NCBI RefSeq assembly: GCF_013280495.1
Contig: NZ_JABSSX010000005.1
Location: 62,001-126,000, forward strand
Length of the DNA stretch: 64,000 nt
From: Brevibacterium permense
Lineage (GTDB): Bacteria > Actinomycetota > Actinomycetes > Actinomycetales > Brevibacteriaceae
Direction of reading: 5' to 3'
The notes beneath the pieces were generated by a model, which was given only the letters and a program-made list of their open reading frames with translations, was not told the origin of the DNA and did not search any database. The position numbers were made by a program, and so were the translations under genes. Below, one piece after another: positions 33,535 through 44,100 of this stretch; positions within the stretch are counted from its first letter, which is position 1, and each line of letters begins with the position of its first letter.

Positions 33535-33563
33535 CCTCCCGGCGAAGGCTCGGGAGGTTTTTT
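33535..33563 (+). terminator. Riboswitch terminator that also hides the ribD ribosome site
   Basis: The stem CCTCCCG (33535-33541) / CGGGAGG (33551-33557) is followed at once by six Ts (33558-33563), a textbook intrinsic terminator. The GGGAGG in its 3' arm is at the same time the Shine-Dalgarno sequence of ribD, whose ATG begins at 33565. GGGAGG at the aptamer's 3' end (33437-33442) could pair with CCTCCC to open this hairpin. Confidence 0.8.
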
Positions 33564-33564
33564 C

Positions 33565-34659
33565 ATGGGCGCGCGGCCAGGCGACGCAGCGGAATTCACG
33601 GATCTCGAATCCGCGGCGATGACCGCCGCTCTCAACGCGGCCCGCGAAGGTGTTCGCGGAGCGAATCCGCTGGTGGGCGCGGCAATCCTAACAGCCGATG
33701 GGCAGATCGTGACCGGTCACCATGGAGGAACGGGAACACCCCACGCCGAGGTGGACGCGATCACCACCGCTCACGACCTCGACATCGATCTGACCACCGC
33801 GACGCTGCTCGTCACGCTCGAGCCCTGCGACCACCACGGCCGGACCGGGCCCTGCACCGAGGCGATCCTCGCCGCTGAGATCCCCTCCGTCGTCTTCGCC
33901 TCCCCCGATCCGAATCCCTTGGCAGCGGGCGGTGGAAAGACCCTAGCCGAGGCGGGGCTGACGGTCCGCTCGGGACTGTGCGAAGAGGACTCCCGCGCAC
34001 TCAATGCGCGGTGGGTGCGCTCCCTGACCGAGGCCCGCCCGTTCGTCACGGCCAAGATCGCGCAGAGCCTCGACGGTGCCGTCGCCGCCGCGGACGCGAC
34101 CAGTCAGTGGATCACCTCGGCGGAGTCTCGCGCACACGCTCACGAGGTCCGCTCACGCGTCGACGCCATCCTCGTCGGCACCGGCACCGCCGCGGCCGAC
34201 GATCCGCGTCTCAACGCCCGCGGCCCGGACGGAATCGCACTCGACGACCAGCCGCGGCCTGTCGTGCTCGGCACCTCGGAGCTGCCGGTCACATCGTTCC
34301 TCGCCCTCAATCCCAACACTCTGCATCTGCGCACCCACGATGTCCGTGAGGCCCTGGACGAGCTGTACGCCGCCGGAGCGCGCCACCTCCTCGTCGAAGG
34401 CGGGCCGACAGTGCTGGGCGCGTTCTTCTCCGCAGGGGTCGTCGACGAGGTCTTCTGCTATCAGGCTCCGCTGCTCATCGGACCCGGCCGCGGCAGCGTC
34501 GACGGCTTGGACATCGGCACCCTGTCCGAGGCGCTGCAGCTGATCCCCGACGACACGGAGACACCGGCGGTGTCACGGCTCGGCCCGGACTTCCTGCTGC
34601 ACTTCGCAACTGCGGATCCGGGACCTGACTCAACCGGCTTACCCGAATCAGTCACCTAG
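33565..34659 (+). CDS. ribD: Bifunctional riboflavin deaminase/reductase RibD
   Basis: RibD carries out two successive steps of riboflavin synthesis: deamination of the pyrimidine and NADPH-dependent reduction of the ribosyl side chain. It is 364 aa. The deaminase zinc site is His60 with Glu62 in HAEVDA, plus Cys88 and Cys97 in LEPCDHHGRTGPC. The reductase half runs from about residue 155 (FVTAKIAQSLDGAVAA, then SRVDAILVGTGTAAADDPRLNARG, and later LVEGGPTVLGAFFSAGVVDE). The ATG at 33565 is only 7 bases after GGGAGG inside the riboswitch terminator stem. It is first in ribD-ribE-ribBA-ribH. Confidence 0.93.
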   Translation: MGARPGDAAEFTDLESAAMTAALNAAREGVRGANPLVGAAILTADGQIVTGHHGGTGTPHAEVDAITTAHDLDIDLTTATLLVTLEPCDHHGRTGPCTEAILAAEIPSVVFASPDPNPLAAGGGKTLAEAGLTVRSGLCEEDSRALNARWVRSLTEARPFVTAKIAQSLDGAVAAADATSQWITSAESRAHAHEVRSRVDAILVGTGTAAADDPRLNARGPDGIALDDQPRPVVLGTSELPVTSFLALNPNTLHLRTHDVREALDELYAAGARHLLVEGGPTVLGAFFSAGVVDEVFCYQAPLLIGPGRGSVDGLDIGTLSEALQLIPDDTETPAVSRLGPDFLLHFATADPGPDSTGLPESVT

Positions 34660-34711
34660 CCGCCGCACTCCTACAGCCACCACCGACCACCGCTTGAGAA
34701 TCGGGAGTCAC

Positions 34712-35359
34712 ATGTTCACCGGAATCATCGAAGGGCTCGGCACCGTCGAGTCCATCGAGCACACGAACGATTCGGCCGCGATCGCCATCGACGCCGGCGC
34801 CCTCGTCGCCGACCTCGAACTCGGCGGCTCGCTGGCCGTCAACGGCGTCTGCCTGACCTCGACGAGGCGGCCCACCGAGCAGCACCCCGGCCTCTTCACC
34901 GCCGAGGCCATGGGCGAGACCCTCCGCCTGACCGGACTCGGCACTCTGGGCACGGGCGACCGAGTCAATCTGGAGCGCTGCACACCCGCCTCGGGGCGCT
35001 TCGACGGCCATGTCGTCCAAGGACACGTCGACGGCCGGGGCGAACTCCTCGACCGCACCGACCGTCCCGACTGGTCGACCCTGCGCATCGGGATCCCGAG
35101 CGAGCTCGCTCCACTGACCGCGGTCAAAGGCTCGATCGCTCTCAACGGGGTGTCACTGACCGTGACGGCCGTGTCCGAGCCGAGCGTATCCTCCGCGTGG
35201 GTGGAGGTCGGACTCATCCCGGCCACGCTCACGCACACGACGTTCGGACAGATGCCGGTCGGCGCGGCCGTGAACATCGAGGTCGATGTGCTCGCGAAGT
35301 ACACCGCGCGTCTCCTGTCCTTCCGCACCAACACCCAGCAAGGAGTCGATCATGACTGA
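34712..35359 (+). CDS. ribE: Riboflavin synthase, alpha chain
   Basis: This enzyme dismutates two 6,7-dimethyl-8-ribityllumazines to riboflavin. It is 215 aa built of two similar barrels: MFTGIIEGLGTVESIE begins the first and contains the N-terminal MFTG essential to this family, and FDGHVVQGHVDGRGELLD begins the second. GGSLAVNGVCLT and KGSIALNGVSLTV are the matching ligand-pocket strands. The ATG at 34712 has GGGAG upstream. Its stop overlaps the ribBA start by eight bases. The gene is in the riboflavin operon under the FMN riboswitch. Confidence 0.93.
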   Translation: MFTGIIEGLGTVESIEHTNDSAAIAIDAGALVADLELGGSLAVNGVCLTSTRRPTEQHPGLFTAEAMGETLRLTGLGTLGTGDRVNLERCTPASGRFDGHVVQGHVDGRGELLDRTDRPDWSTLRIGIPSELAPLTAVKGSIALNGVSLTVTAVSEPSVSSAWVEVGLIPATLTHTTFGQMPVGAAVNIEVDVLAKYTARLLSFRTNTQQGVDHD

Positions 35360-36770
35360 TCCCATCGCTCACGCCAGCCGCCTCGATCCCATCGATGCGG
35401 CCATCGCAGCCGTCGCCGCCGGCCGGCCCATCCTCGTCGTCGACGATGAGGACCGGGAGAACGAGGGCGACCTCATCATGGCCGCCGAGTTCGCCGACGC
35501 CACGACGATGGGCTTCTTGGTCCGCCACACCTCGGGCGTCATCTGTGCACCGATGACCGCCGCCAGGGCCGACGCCCTGCGCCTGCCGCCGATGGTCAGC
35601 GACAACGAGGACCCGAAGGGCACGGCCTACACGGTCAGCTGCGATGCGGTGGGGGTGACCACGGGAATCAGCGCCGCCGAACGCGCCGAGACCGGTCGGG
35701 TCCTCGCCGCCGCCCGCCCTGATCCGGCGGCGATCTCGCGGCCCGGCCATGTCTTCCCGCTCATCGCGAAGGACGGCGGTGTCCGGGAGCGCCCCGGCCA
35801 CACCGAGGCCGGGGTGGAGTTCGCGCTTTTGGCCGGTGCGCAGCCGGTGGCGATGATCGCCGAGGTGGTCCACGACGACGGGTCGATGATGCGCTTCGAC
35901 GCCGTCCGTGAGTTCGCCGATGACCACGACCTCGTCATGGTCTCGATCGAACAGCTCATCGCCTACCTCGAGCTGCGTGACGCGGATGCGTCGAACGACT
36001 CCCCGGCGGCCCTCTCGTCGGCGGCGGATGATTCCCGCACTGAGGCGACCGCCTCGGTGACGGCTGCCGGTGCCCTTGGCGGTAACGAGTCGGTTGAGGC
36101 GACCGCGGAGGTGGCTCTGCCGTCGAAGCACGGCAGCCTGCGGGCCCGCGCGTTCACGATCAACGGGCATGACCACCTCGGCGTTCTTGCGGGACCCCCG
36201 GATTCCGGCACGGAGGGTCCGGCGCCTCTCGTGCGGCTGCATTCGGAGTGCCTGACCGGGGACGTCTTCGGTTCGCACCGGTGCGACTGCGGTGAGCAGC
36301 TCGACCTGGCGCTCGACCTCATCGCCGAACACGGCGGGGCGGTGCTCTACCTGACCGGACACGAGGGTCGCGGAATCGGGCTGCGCAACAAGCTGCGCGC
36401 CTACGCTCTGCAGGATCAGGGGCGGGACACCGTAGATGCGAACCGGGACCTCGGGTTCACCGACGACGCCCGCGACTACCGTGCCGCGGCGACCATCCTG
36501 CACTCGGTCGGGCTGACTCGCATCCGCCTGCTCACGAACAACCCGGCGAAGACCTCGGCTCTCGAAGAGCTGGGCATCACGGTCGAAGCTGTGGTTCCGC
36601 TCGAGGTCGCGGCGCGGCCGGAGAACACGCACTACCTGGCCACGAAGCGCGAACGCATGCACCATGTGCTCTCACTGCCGGAGGTCACGGGCACATCCGG
36701 TACTGGCGCAGGTACTGTCGGCACGGGCGCGGGCAACGGTGCAGGTGCCGCCGGGGCCGTCGCCAGCTGA
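35352..36770 (+). CDS. ribBA: Fused DHBP synthase/GTP cyclohydrolase II
   Basis: This bifunctional entry enzyme forms the four-carbon and pyrimidine precursors of riboflavin. It is 472 aa from the ATG at 35352 with AAGGAG upstream. The RibB half (1-210) shows [16 protein letters not shown] with the metal-binding acidic cluster and [24 protein letters not shown]. The RibA half (about 258-450) shows [24 protein letters not shown] with the three zinc cysteines and [21 protein letters not shown]. About 45 Ala/Ser/Thr-rich residues separate the halves. The last 25 residues are a Gly/Ala/Thr tail of no clear use. It overlaps ribE and precedes ribH. Confidence 0.93.
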   Translation: MTDPIAHASRLDPIDAAIAAVAAGRPILVVDDEDRENEGDLIMAAEFADATTMGFLVRHTSGVICAPMTAARADALRLPPMVSDNEDPKGTAYTVSCDAVGVTTGISAAERAETGRVLAAARPDPAAISRPGHVFPLIAKDGGVRERPGHTEAGVEFALLAGAQPVAMIAEVVHDDGSMMRFDAVREFADDHDLVMVSIEQLIAYLELRDADASNDSPAALSSAADDSRTEATASVTAAGALGGNESVEATAEVALPSKHGSLRARAFTINGHDHLGVLAGPPDSGTEGPAPLVRLHSECLTGDVFGSHRCDCGEQLDLALDLIAEHGGAVLYLTGHEGRGIGLRNKLRAYALQDQGRDTVDANRDLGFTDDARDYRAAATILHSVGLTRIRLLTNNPAKTSALEELGITVEAVVPLEVAARPENTHYLATKRERMHHVLSLPEVTGTSGTGAGTVGTGAGNGAGAAGAVAS

Positions 36771-36834
36771 AACCCGCGCACCCACTCAGAACACGAACCA
36801 GGCTCTTCGGAGCCTTCGAACAAAGGACACAATC

Positions 36835-37305
36835 ATGGCTCATTCCGGAGCACCAGAACTCACCGTCGACGCCGCTGACCTGCGCGTCGCTATTGTCGCC
36901 GCCTCCTGGCACACCCAGATCATGGACGGGCTCGTCGACGGGGCCCAGCGCGCCGCCGCCGAGGCCGAAGCCGAAGCCACGCTCATCCGTGTGCCCGGCA
37001 GCTTCGAACTGCCCGTCGCCGCGGCCCGCCTGGCACCGCACTTCGACGCGGTCGTCGCCCTCGGAGTCGTCATCCGCGGCGGCACCCCGCACTTCGACTA
37101 CGTCTGCCAAGCCGCCACCGACGGCCTCAACCGGGTCGCCATCGACTCCGGCAAGCCCGTCGGATTCGGCGTCCTGACCTGCGACACCGAACAGCAGGGG
37201 CTCGACCGTGCCGGGCTCGAAGGGTCTGTCGAGGACAAGGGGCATGAGGCGATGACCGCCGCCCTCGTCACCGCTCAGGCACTGGTGTCTTACTCGCTGG
37301 GTTGA
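36835..37305 (+). CDS. ribH: 6,7-dimethyl-8-ribityllumazine synthase
   Basis: RibH condenses the two precursors into the lumazine that RibE uses, and assembles as a pentamer or icosahedral capsid. It is 156 aa from the ATG at 36835 (AAAGGA upstream). [11 protein letters not shown] (53-63) binds the substrate, and catalytic His86 is in [22 protein letters not shown] and EDKGHEA are further family blocks. It is last in the rib operon, 64 bp after ribBA, and is followed by a 21-bp-arm inverted repeat that probably terminates the transcript. Confidence 0.93.
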   Translation: MAHSGAPELTVDAADLRVAIVAASWHTQIMDGLVDGAQRAAAEAEAEATLIRVPGSFELPVAAARLAPHFDAVVALGVVIRGGTPHFDYVCQAATDGLNRVAIDSGKPVGFGVLTCDTEQQGLDRAGLEGSVEDKGHEAMTAALVTAQALVSYSLG

Positions 37306-37388
37306 GTGGCGGGGCCTCCACGGGTGAGTGGGTCGGCCGCCCCTGCCTTCCTCAGACCGATCGGACCGCAGAGCCTGCTTCCCCCAAG

Positions 37389-37448
37389 GATAAGTGTGCG
37401 CAGATTGCCCGTTTGGGTGTCCCAAGTGGCAATCTGCGCACACTTATC
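37389..37448. terminator. Inverted repeat with perfect 21-bp arms after ribH
   Basis: The arms 37389-37409 (GATAAGTGTGCGCAGATTGC then C) and 37428-37448 are exact reverse complements. The 18-base loop folds again as TTGGG/CCCAA. It lies between ribH and the convergent poxB stop at 37501. It should act in both directions and shows no T-run. Confidence 0.75.
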
Positions 37449-37500
37449 GTGGTCTGCGCCAGTTTGCGCCGGCGGCGCAGGACCTGCGACCTTACTCAGC

Positions 37501-39216
37501 TCAGAAGAGCTGGCGGATGTTCGTCCGGGCGAGATCGATGAGTTCGTCGCCCTTGCCCGAGAGCACCGTGCGGATCGCGTAGAGCGCGAAGCCCTTGGCT
37601 TGCTCGACGGTGATCGACGGCGGCATCGACAGCTCCTGGCGTTCGGTGACGACATCGAGGACAGCCGGCCCCGGGTAGGCGAGGAATTCCTTGACGACCT
37701 TCGGCAGGTCCTTGGACTTCTCGACCCGGAAGCCTTTGATCCCGACCGCCTCGGCGATGGTGGAGAAGTCGGGATCGTCGAGGTCGGTGCCGAACGTGAC
37801 AAAACCGGCCGCCTTCATCTCGAGCTCGACGAAGTTGAGTGAGGAGTTGTTGTACACGACCGTCTTCACCGGCAGCTTGTTCTGGGTGAGCGTGATGAGC
37901 TCACCGAGCAGCATGGACAGGCCGCCGTCGCCGGCGAGCGCAATGGTCTGCCGGCTGTCGAACGCCGACTGGACGCCGACGCTCTGCGACAGTGCGTTGG
38001 CCATCGAGCCGTGGCTGAAGGAGCCGATGAGGCGGCGCTTGCCGTTCATCGTCAGGTATCGGGCCGCCCACACCACCGGCGATCCGACGTCGGGAACGAA
38101 GACCGCATCGTCATCGGCCATCTCGTCGATGAGCCGGGTGAGGTACTGCGGGTGGATGCTCCGCTTCGACGGGGTCGCGAGCTCGTCGAGATCCTTGCGG
38201 GTCTTCGCATAGTGCTTGGTCATCGCCTTGAGATGTGTGCTGCTGCGGTTGGGCTTGAGCTGCGGCAGCAGGGCCTCGACGGTGTCGGCAACCGTTCCGA
38301 CGAGCGGGATGTCGACTTTCGTGCGCCGCCCGATCTGCGAACCGCGCACATCGACCTGGATAACAGTCGCGTCCTCGGGGTAGAACTGCTGGTAGGGCAG
38401 GTCGGTGCCGAGCATGAGCAGGGTGTCGCAGTCCTTGAGCGCAGCGTAACCGGAGGAGAATCCGAGCAGTCCGGTCATGCCCACGTCGTAGGGGTTATCG
38501 TATTCGACGAATTCCTTACCACGCAGCGAATGGACGATCGGAGCCTGGAGCTTCTCGGCGATCGCGAGCAGCTCATCATGGGCACCCTCGGTGCCGGCAC
38601 CGGCGAGGATCGTCGTCTTCTTGCCCTTATTGAGCGCCTTGACAGCGGCCTCGATTTGGGATTCGGCCGGGATCATGTGCGATTGGTAGCCTTTGACCAC
38701 CTCGGCGGCGGCGTCGATTTCGGACAGACCGATGTCACCGGGGATTACGAGGACAGCGACACCGCGCTTCTCGATCGCTTCGCGCATGGCGATGCGCAGC
38801 AGTCGGGGCATCTGCTCGGCCGAGGAGACGTTCTCGACGTAGACGCTGCAGTCACGGAACAGCTCGGTCGGGTGGGTCTCCTGGAAGTAGTTCGAGCCGA
38901 TCTCGTCGCTGGGGATCTGGGCGGCGATGGCCAGCACGGGAACCCGCGAACGCTGGGCATCGAAGAGCCCGTTGATGAGATGGAGATTGCCGGGTCCGCA
39001 GCTGCCGGCGCAGACAGCGAGTTCACCGGTCAGGGCGGCCTCGCCGCTGGCGGCGAAGGAAGCGGCCTCCTCGTGGCGGACGTGAACCCATTCGAGCTGC
39101 GGGTTCACGCGGAGGGCATCCGTGAATCCGTTGAGCGAATCTCCCGGGATGCCGTAGACGCGCTTGACTCCGCTGGCGACGAGGGTATCGACGATGTTTC
39201 TGGCGACGGTGGGCAT
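37501..39216 (-). CDS. poxB: Pyruvate:quinone oxidoreductase (thiamine diphosphate enzyme)
   Basis: This peripheral membrane enzyme oxidatively decarboxylates pyruvate to acetate and CO2 with FAD and ThDP, handing electrons to quinone. It is 571 aa from the ATG at 39216 (GGAAGG upstream). The catalytic glutamate lies in VRHEEAASFAASGEAALTG (near residue 50). ThDP binds through GDGGLSMLLGELITLTQNKLPVKTVVYNN near 420-450, and FAD contacts fall in the middle domain (MTGLLGFSSGYAAL). The C-terminal PSITVEQAKGFALYAIRTVLSG matches the lipid-activation tail of PoxB. It differs from acetolactate synthase in that tail. It is preceded by a 130-bp gap and an MFS remnant. Confidence 0.9.
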   Translation of the reverse strand: MPTVARNIVDTLVASGVKRVYGIPGDSLNGFTDALRVNPQLEWVHVRHEEAASFAASGEAALTGELAVCAGSCGPGNLHLINGLFDAQRSRVPVLAIAAQIPSDEIGSNYFQETHPTELFRDCSVYVENVSSAEQMPRLLRIAMREAIEKRGVAVLVIPGDIGLSEIDAAAEVVKGYQSHMIPAESQIEAAVKALNKGKKTTILAGAGTEGAHDELLAIAEKLQAPIVHSLRGKEFVEYDNPYDVGMTGLLGFSSGYAALKDCDTLLMLGTDLPYQQFYPEDATVIQVDVRGSQIGRRTKVDIPLVGTVADTVEALLPQLKPNRSSTHLKAMTKHYAKTRKDLDELATPSKRSIHPQYLTRLIDEMADDDAVFVPDVGSPVVWAARYLTMNGKRRLIGSFSHGSMANALSQSVGVQSAFDSRQTIALAGDGGLSMLLGELITLTQNKLPVKTVVYNNSSLNFVELEMKAAGFVTFGTDLDDPDFSTIAEAVGIKGFRVEKSKDLPKVVKEFLAYPGPAVLDVVTERQELSMPPSITVEQAKGFALYAIRTVLSGKGDELIDLARTNIRQLF

Positions 39217-39409
39217 TGACTTCCTTCCGTTGAACCATGGCACCGGGGGTGCATTCACAGCCCCGGCAGGGGCGGCCCCGTGATCGAGACCTTGACAGCA
39301 CTTTCAGTCTAGCCCCGAAGTCCAGCAGGGCGGCTGTCCGATTCCTCACCCCCGAATGCGGGAATATCTCCCGTATCGGTCTGGGAACGGCCTCGCCGAG
39401 GCGGAGAGG

Positions 39410-39836
39410 ACGACCGTCCGCGACCGTGTCGACGAGTGCCGTTCAAGGCTTGGGTACCTGAATCGGCCGGCCACCTGACCGAAGCCGACGAGGCCGAGGG
39501 AGATGGCCGCCAGACCGTAGTCGGCACCGCGTTCGATGATGAGCGGGATGATGTTGATCGTCACCGCGAAGAGGGTGAAGGTCGCGATCACGATCTGGAG
39601 GGTGATGAACCGCGGGTGACGTGGAGCAGTTCGGCCCGGCTCGGGCGTTCGGTGCGGTCGGCCGCCTCGTCGGTCCAGGTGCGGTTGAGGACCGTCACCG
39701 TCGTGTGGCTCCAACCCATATCGTCAGAGATCGGGGTGACCGCCACCGGCAGGGAGTAGTAGAGCAGGCCCCAGCACACCAGTTCGGCGACGCAGAGGGC
39801 GGCCAGTCCCCCGCGCGGCTTATCGGTCGTCGTCAA
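39410..39836 (-). pseudogene. Decayed MFS transporter fragment
   Basis: From TTG 39836 the frame gives the first span of a major facilitator protein (GGLAALCVAELVCWGLLYYSLPVAVTPISDDMGWSHTTVTV). It then jumps to a cytoplasmic segment with RPSRAELL. Near 39620 the homologous reading changes frame to RHPRFITLQIVIATFTLFAVTINIIPLIIERG and ends about GLVGFGQVAG near 39465. So spans 2-6 are deleted, there is a frameshift, and the C-terminal third is missing. It lies just downstream of the Wadjet operon, in the same orientation. Confidence 0.7.
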
Positions 39837-39903
39837 GGCACTCGCCGAGGCGGTGCTCCGTTCCCACGCCAGGTCCCGTTCCTTCGATGAGGTGACCCGA
39901 GGT

Positions 39904-41181
39904 CTACACCTCGACCGCGGTCCGCAGGCGGTTCAGAGCCGTATCCCACGGGATGCGTTCCTGTTCGAGCCGGACGCCTCCTTCAGCATGTAGTCGTTCG
40001 AGGGCTCGTGCCTCGGTGCCGGTGAGATGCGCGAAAGTGCCGGTGCTCGGCTTCGGTTCCGGTACCCAGAGATCCTGGTGCGCGAGCAGTGTTGCTTCGT
40101 CCATGAGCACGGATTCGACCTCCGGCAGGTGGCTGCGCAAACGGTTGAGGATCGCGAAACCATGGGAGTCGAGGTCGCCCCAATAGATCACACGCGCACC
40201 GACGATCCAGTCCAATCGAGCGACCCCGTCGACGCCATAGACGGAGCCGTGTACGGCCACGGCGCCCGGCCAATCCGGCATGGCGAGCACGGATTCGAGG
40301 TTCTCGAAGACGAAGACCACCCTAGGCTTTATGGGCAGTCGACCGAGCTGGGAGATCAGAGCGGTCACATCGTCGAGGGGCGCGGCGGCTGCTCTGACCG
40401 AGGTGCGATCGACGGTGACCTCATGATCCGCGGCGCCGATCAGGGTCCCGTCGAGGATACGCAGCCGCAGTCGCGGTTCGGCGTCGAGGACGGTCACCGC
40501 ATGGGCGTGGCCGATCCCTCCGAGCAGGGCGGTGACGAGGCTGCGGTGGGTCTCGAACCATTTCGAGTCCACCCCGCGGATGGGCAGCTGTCTGGGTCGC
40601 AGCGATCCGAGCGGATGGGTGCACAGCCAGTCGACGACGTCGATGACAGTAACGAACGCAGCGTCGGACAGGGAGAGGATCCGTTTCGACTGGGAACGTA
40701 TCGCCGCGGCAAGGGAGTCCTCCTCCGAGCTGACCTCTGCGTCCGCGTCGCGAGTCGCCGCGATGCCGTTCGGCACGGACCCGAGTCGCTGCCGGATGCC
40801 GACGGCACGGTCTCGCAGTCTCCGCCATTCTCGAGCGGTGTCGCCGCCGACGAAAGCGGCCACTGCATCAGGGGTCAACAGTCGCAGTCGGACCGGCACG
40901 CGTTGACTTCCGACGCGAGCCCAGCTGCGTTCTTCCCAATCGACCTCGAGCTCTGCAGGTGCGCCCGCGGCTGCCGCCCCCGCACGCTCCCGGACCGCCC
41001 GCCAACTGCCGGCCCAGTCGGCGGCAGCAGCCTGATCGGAGAGCACCTGCTTCTCCGTCGGTGGTTGGAGGGCGATCTCAACACGCACCTGACCTGTTGC
41101 CTCCGCCGCCCACGAGGCCATGGACGAACTCAGGCGAGTACGTGCCTTCGTCCGAGCCTCGGCGACGGAGAGCATCGTCAT
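39904..41181 (-). CDS. jetD: Wadjet nuclease subunit JetD (DUF3322-DUF2220, Toprim-like)
   Basis: JetD is the nuclease of the Wadjet anti-plasmid system; in the known family it cleaves small closed circular DNA once JetABC has extruded loops. This one is 425 aa. The N-terminal half (about 1-200) is the DUF3322 part. The C-terminal half carries the Toprim-like core: a glutamate in VFVFENLESVLAMPDW and acidic residues in VIYWGDLDSHGFAILNRLR, with later PSTGTFAHLTGTEARALERL. Its ATG overlaps the jetC stop by four bases (ATGA). It is the last gene of jetABCD, so the order matches type I Wadjet. All motifs expected for activity are visible. Confidence 0.92.
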   Translation of the reverse strand: MTMLSVAEARTKARTRLSSSMASWAAEATGQVRVEIALQPPTEKQVLSDQAAAADWAGSWRAVRERAGAAAAGAPAELEVDWEERSWARVGSQRVPVRLRLLTPDAVAAFVGGDTAREWRRLRDRAVGIRQRLGSVPNGIAATRDADAEVSSEEDSLAAAIRSQSKRILSLSDAAFVTVIDVVDWLCTHPLGSLRPRQLPIRGVDSKWFETHRSLVTALLGGIGHAHAVTVLDAEPRLRLRILDGTLIGAADHEVTVDRTSVRAAAAPLDDVTALISQLGRLPIKPRVVFVFENLESVLAMPDWPGAVAVHGSVYGVDGVARLDWIVGARVIYWGDLDSHGFAILNRLRSHLPEVESVLMDEATLLAHQDLWVPEPKPSTGTFAHLTGTEARALERLHAEGGVRLEQERIPWDTALNRLRTAVEV

Positions 41182-44100
41182 CGGGCGTCCGACTCCTCGA
41201 ACTCAAGCTCGACTTCACCGGTCACACGGACACTCTCTGAACTGTCCGAACCCTTGGAAACACCTAACCCACCAGGCCCAGCGGACTCCTCGCCCGCGCG
41301 ATCAGCCGATTCTGACTCCGTGCCCGGCTCCGCGCCAGCTCCGTCCCCGCGCACGGACTCGTCCCACACCATCGTCGAGGTCAGGGTCTTCTGCCTGCTC
41401 GGATTCTCGATCGAGGTCGCCGCACCCACATAGGGTTCGATCGTCTGCAGCAGCTTCTGCGGAGTCGCCAGCACCATGTGGAACCCGAACTCGATGAAGA
41501 TGTCCAAGGCCATACGGGTATACCGCGTATCCGCTTTGTCGAAGGCCTCGTCGAGGATGATCGTGCCGTACTTCGAGATCGCCTCATCCGGGTCGGCGAG
41601 CTGATAGCGCAGCGCTGCCGCCAGGCAGAAGATCACGAGCTTCTGCTGCTGACCGCCGGACATCGCCGCACCCGAATCGTAGGTCGCGTGCGCGCGCCCG
41701 TGGTCGTCGATCTCCTCGGCGAGGAAGCTCACGTGCAGGCGTGTGTCCAGACATTGGTTCTTCCAGACCTTGTCGACGTGTTCGCTGGACGCGAATCGGC
41801 GCATCACCTCGGCGAGGGTGTCGTACTTCCTCTCCGCAGTCTCCATATCGTCCTCACCCCAGCTGCCGCTCGCCACGAGGCGGAGATCGGCGATGAAGGC
41901 ATTGACGGTCTCGGGCCGACGGGTCTTGACCTTCAGCCGCAGGTACCGGTCCTCGTCGAACTGCGAGCGCAGCAAGGAGGAGTTGATCGGCGCGACCCGG
42001 TCCTCGATCTCCCGGGGAGCCGCATGGATCTCGTTGAGGAGTTCGCCGATGAGATCCCGGGACCGCTGCTGCAGCAGATCCCGGAACCGGTTCTCATGAT
42101 CAGGCAAGCCGTGCGCGAGGATCTCATCGAGCATCGATAGATAGGCGCGACGATCATCGACTTCCGCGGTGAGCTGGGACGATACCGACGGCCATGCGGC
42201 CTTGAACTCGGCAGCCAACCGAGTCACGGACTGCCCCGACCGACTTGCATCGGCTTGCGCCCGGTCCTTCTCCTCCTGCAGCACCTGCGAGACCTGCTGG
42301 CCCACCTCGGCGAGGTTCTCCCGCTTGATGCTGCGTTGGATCTTCCGGAACCGTTCGTCCAATTGTTCGCCGAGGTGGCCCTCGACTTCCGCGACCCGAC
42401 CGGAATTGACGTCGTCTTCGATCCGGGTCATGTTCGAGCGCAGACCCGTCGATTCCTCGTTCGCTCGGCGAAGAGCATAGTCGGCGTCGTTCTTCGCCTT
42501 CTCGGCTTCGTCCTTGACCGCCTTGGCTTCGCGTTCGGCGCCGATCGCCTGCTGCAGGTCGCCGTCGGCATCTTCGAGTTCGGCCAGCTGCCGCTCGAGA
42601 GTCGCAACCTTCTCGGCCGCTCCGTCTCGGTCGACGTCGCGCCAGGACTGTTCGCGAATACCGGCGAGGATGCCGCGGCGACGGTGAGCCTGTGCGGTTT
42701 CGGCATCAGCAGCCGCGACCACCTGTTCGGCCGCGGCCAGTTCCGACTGAGCCTCCTTGAGGGATTCGACGAGGGCTTCGAGTTTCGCTTCGCGGTCGCC
42801 GAGGACCCATTGGCTGCGATCGTCGATGGCCCGCCGGTCGTCCTTCTCGTACCGGGTGCGTGAGGTCTTGACCTGGCCCTTGACGGTGACGGCGCGCGGA
42901 TGGTCGTCGAGTTCGTCCGGGTGGTCGACACAGGCGAAGTCGAAGCGTTCGGACAAGGTCGTCCGGACCCAGTCGCCGAAGCCGGTGTCGCTGACATTCA
43001 CCTTGCTGACCAGCGACTTCTCACTGCCCACGGGGCGGGGGCTCGGCACTGAGCGCGGGATCTCCTCGAAGACGAGGCGACCGCGGATGCGGTGGGAATC
43101 CACCCACGTGCGCACGGCCGAGAGGTTCTCAGAACGGACGAGGACAGTCAGTGCCATGGGCCGCAGCACCCTCTCGACGGCACCCGTCCACCGGGCCTCG
43201 GCGGGGTCGACTTCGATGAGTTCGGCCGCGAACGGCAGCGCTTTCTCGCTCAGTCCGGTGCCGGCGGCGAGCTCGGACCTGATGGTCATGAGGTTGTTCG
43301 GCACGGTCGATCCGGACCGCCGCAGGGAGTCGATCTCCCCTTCGAGTTCGCGGACCTTCGCCCTTGCCTGGGAGAACCGGTCGTGATCGGCGTGGCTGGG
43401 TCCGGCGACCTGCGTGGCGTCGTCGAGGCTGGAGACGATCTGAGCCTGCAGTTCGGCGAACTCGGCGGCCGTGGTCGGGGCGTGCTCGATGCCGGCCTGC
43501 TCAAGCTGGCGAGCCAGCCCAGACCAGCGTTCGGCGATGGCGCGGCGTTCGGTTTCGGCGGTGTCGATGCGCTGCTGAAGGTGCTCGGCCTCGGAACCAC
43601 CGAGTTCCAAAGTGGCCCGTCGGGCCAAGTCGTATTCGTCGACTGCGGCGTCGAAGTCACGTTTGGCGCGGTCGGCGGTGACTTCGAGTTCGACGATCTG
43701 CCTGGTCAGCGCCGAGAGGTCGGCGCGGAGGATATCGAGCTCGCGCCGCTTCTGGTACGGCAGCAGAGCTTCGCTGAGCGCGATCGACTTCGCGGCGATG
43801 TCATTGGCGGTCTCGAAACGGGAGGCGGCTTCGCGCAGCTGCAGCAGATGATCTCGCTGTTTGCGCAGTTCGACGACATGGTCATGAGCGTCCTTGAGGT
43901 CACCGAACTGGGCGACGGCGGTCTCAGCGAGGTCGAAGGTCACCGGACTTTCGAGCATATGGTCTCGGAAGAGCCGGTCGAGGCTGTCCAGGCTCTTCGC
44001 CGACTGTGTCTTGTGCAGCAGCTGGAGTGCGGACTCGTCGGCCATGCCGAAGGTCTTGCGCATCCGTGCATAGAACTTCCCGTGGTGGCCGTTCGACGTG

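Noticed and set aside
35229-36665. Minus-strand open frame across the ribBA gene
   Set aside because: The ribBA protein on the other strand has clear zinc and metal motifs. The antisense frame is Arg/Gly/His rich and shows no domain.
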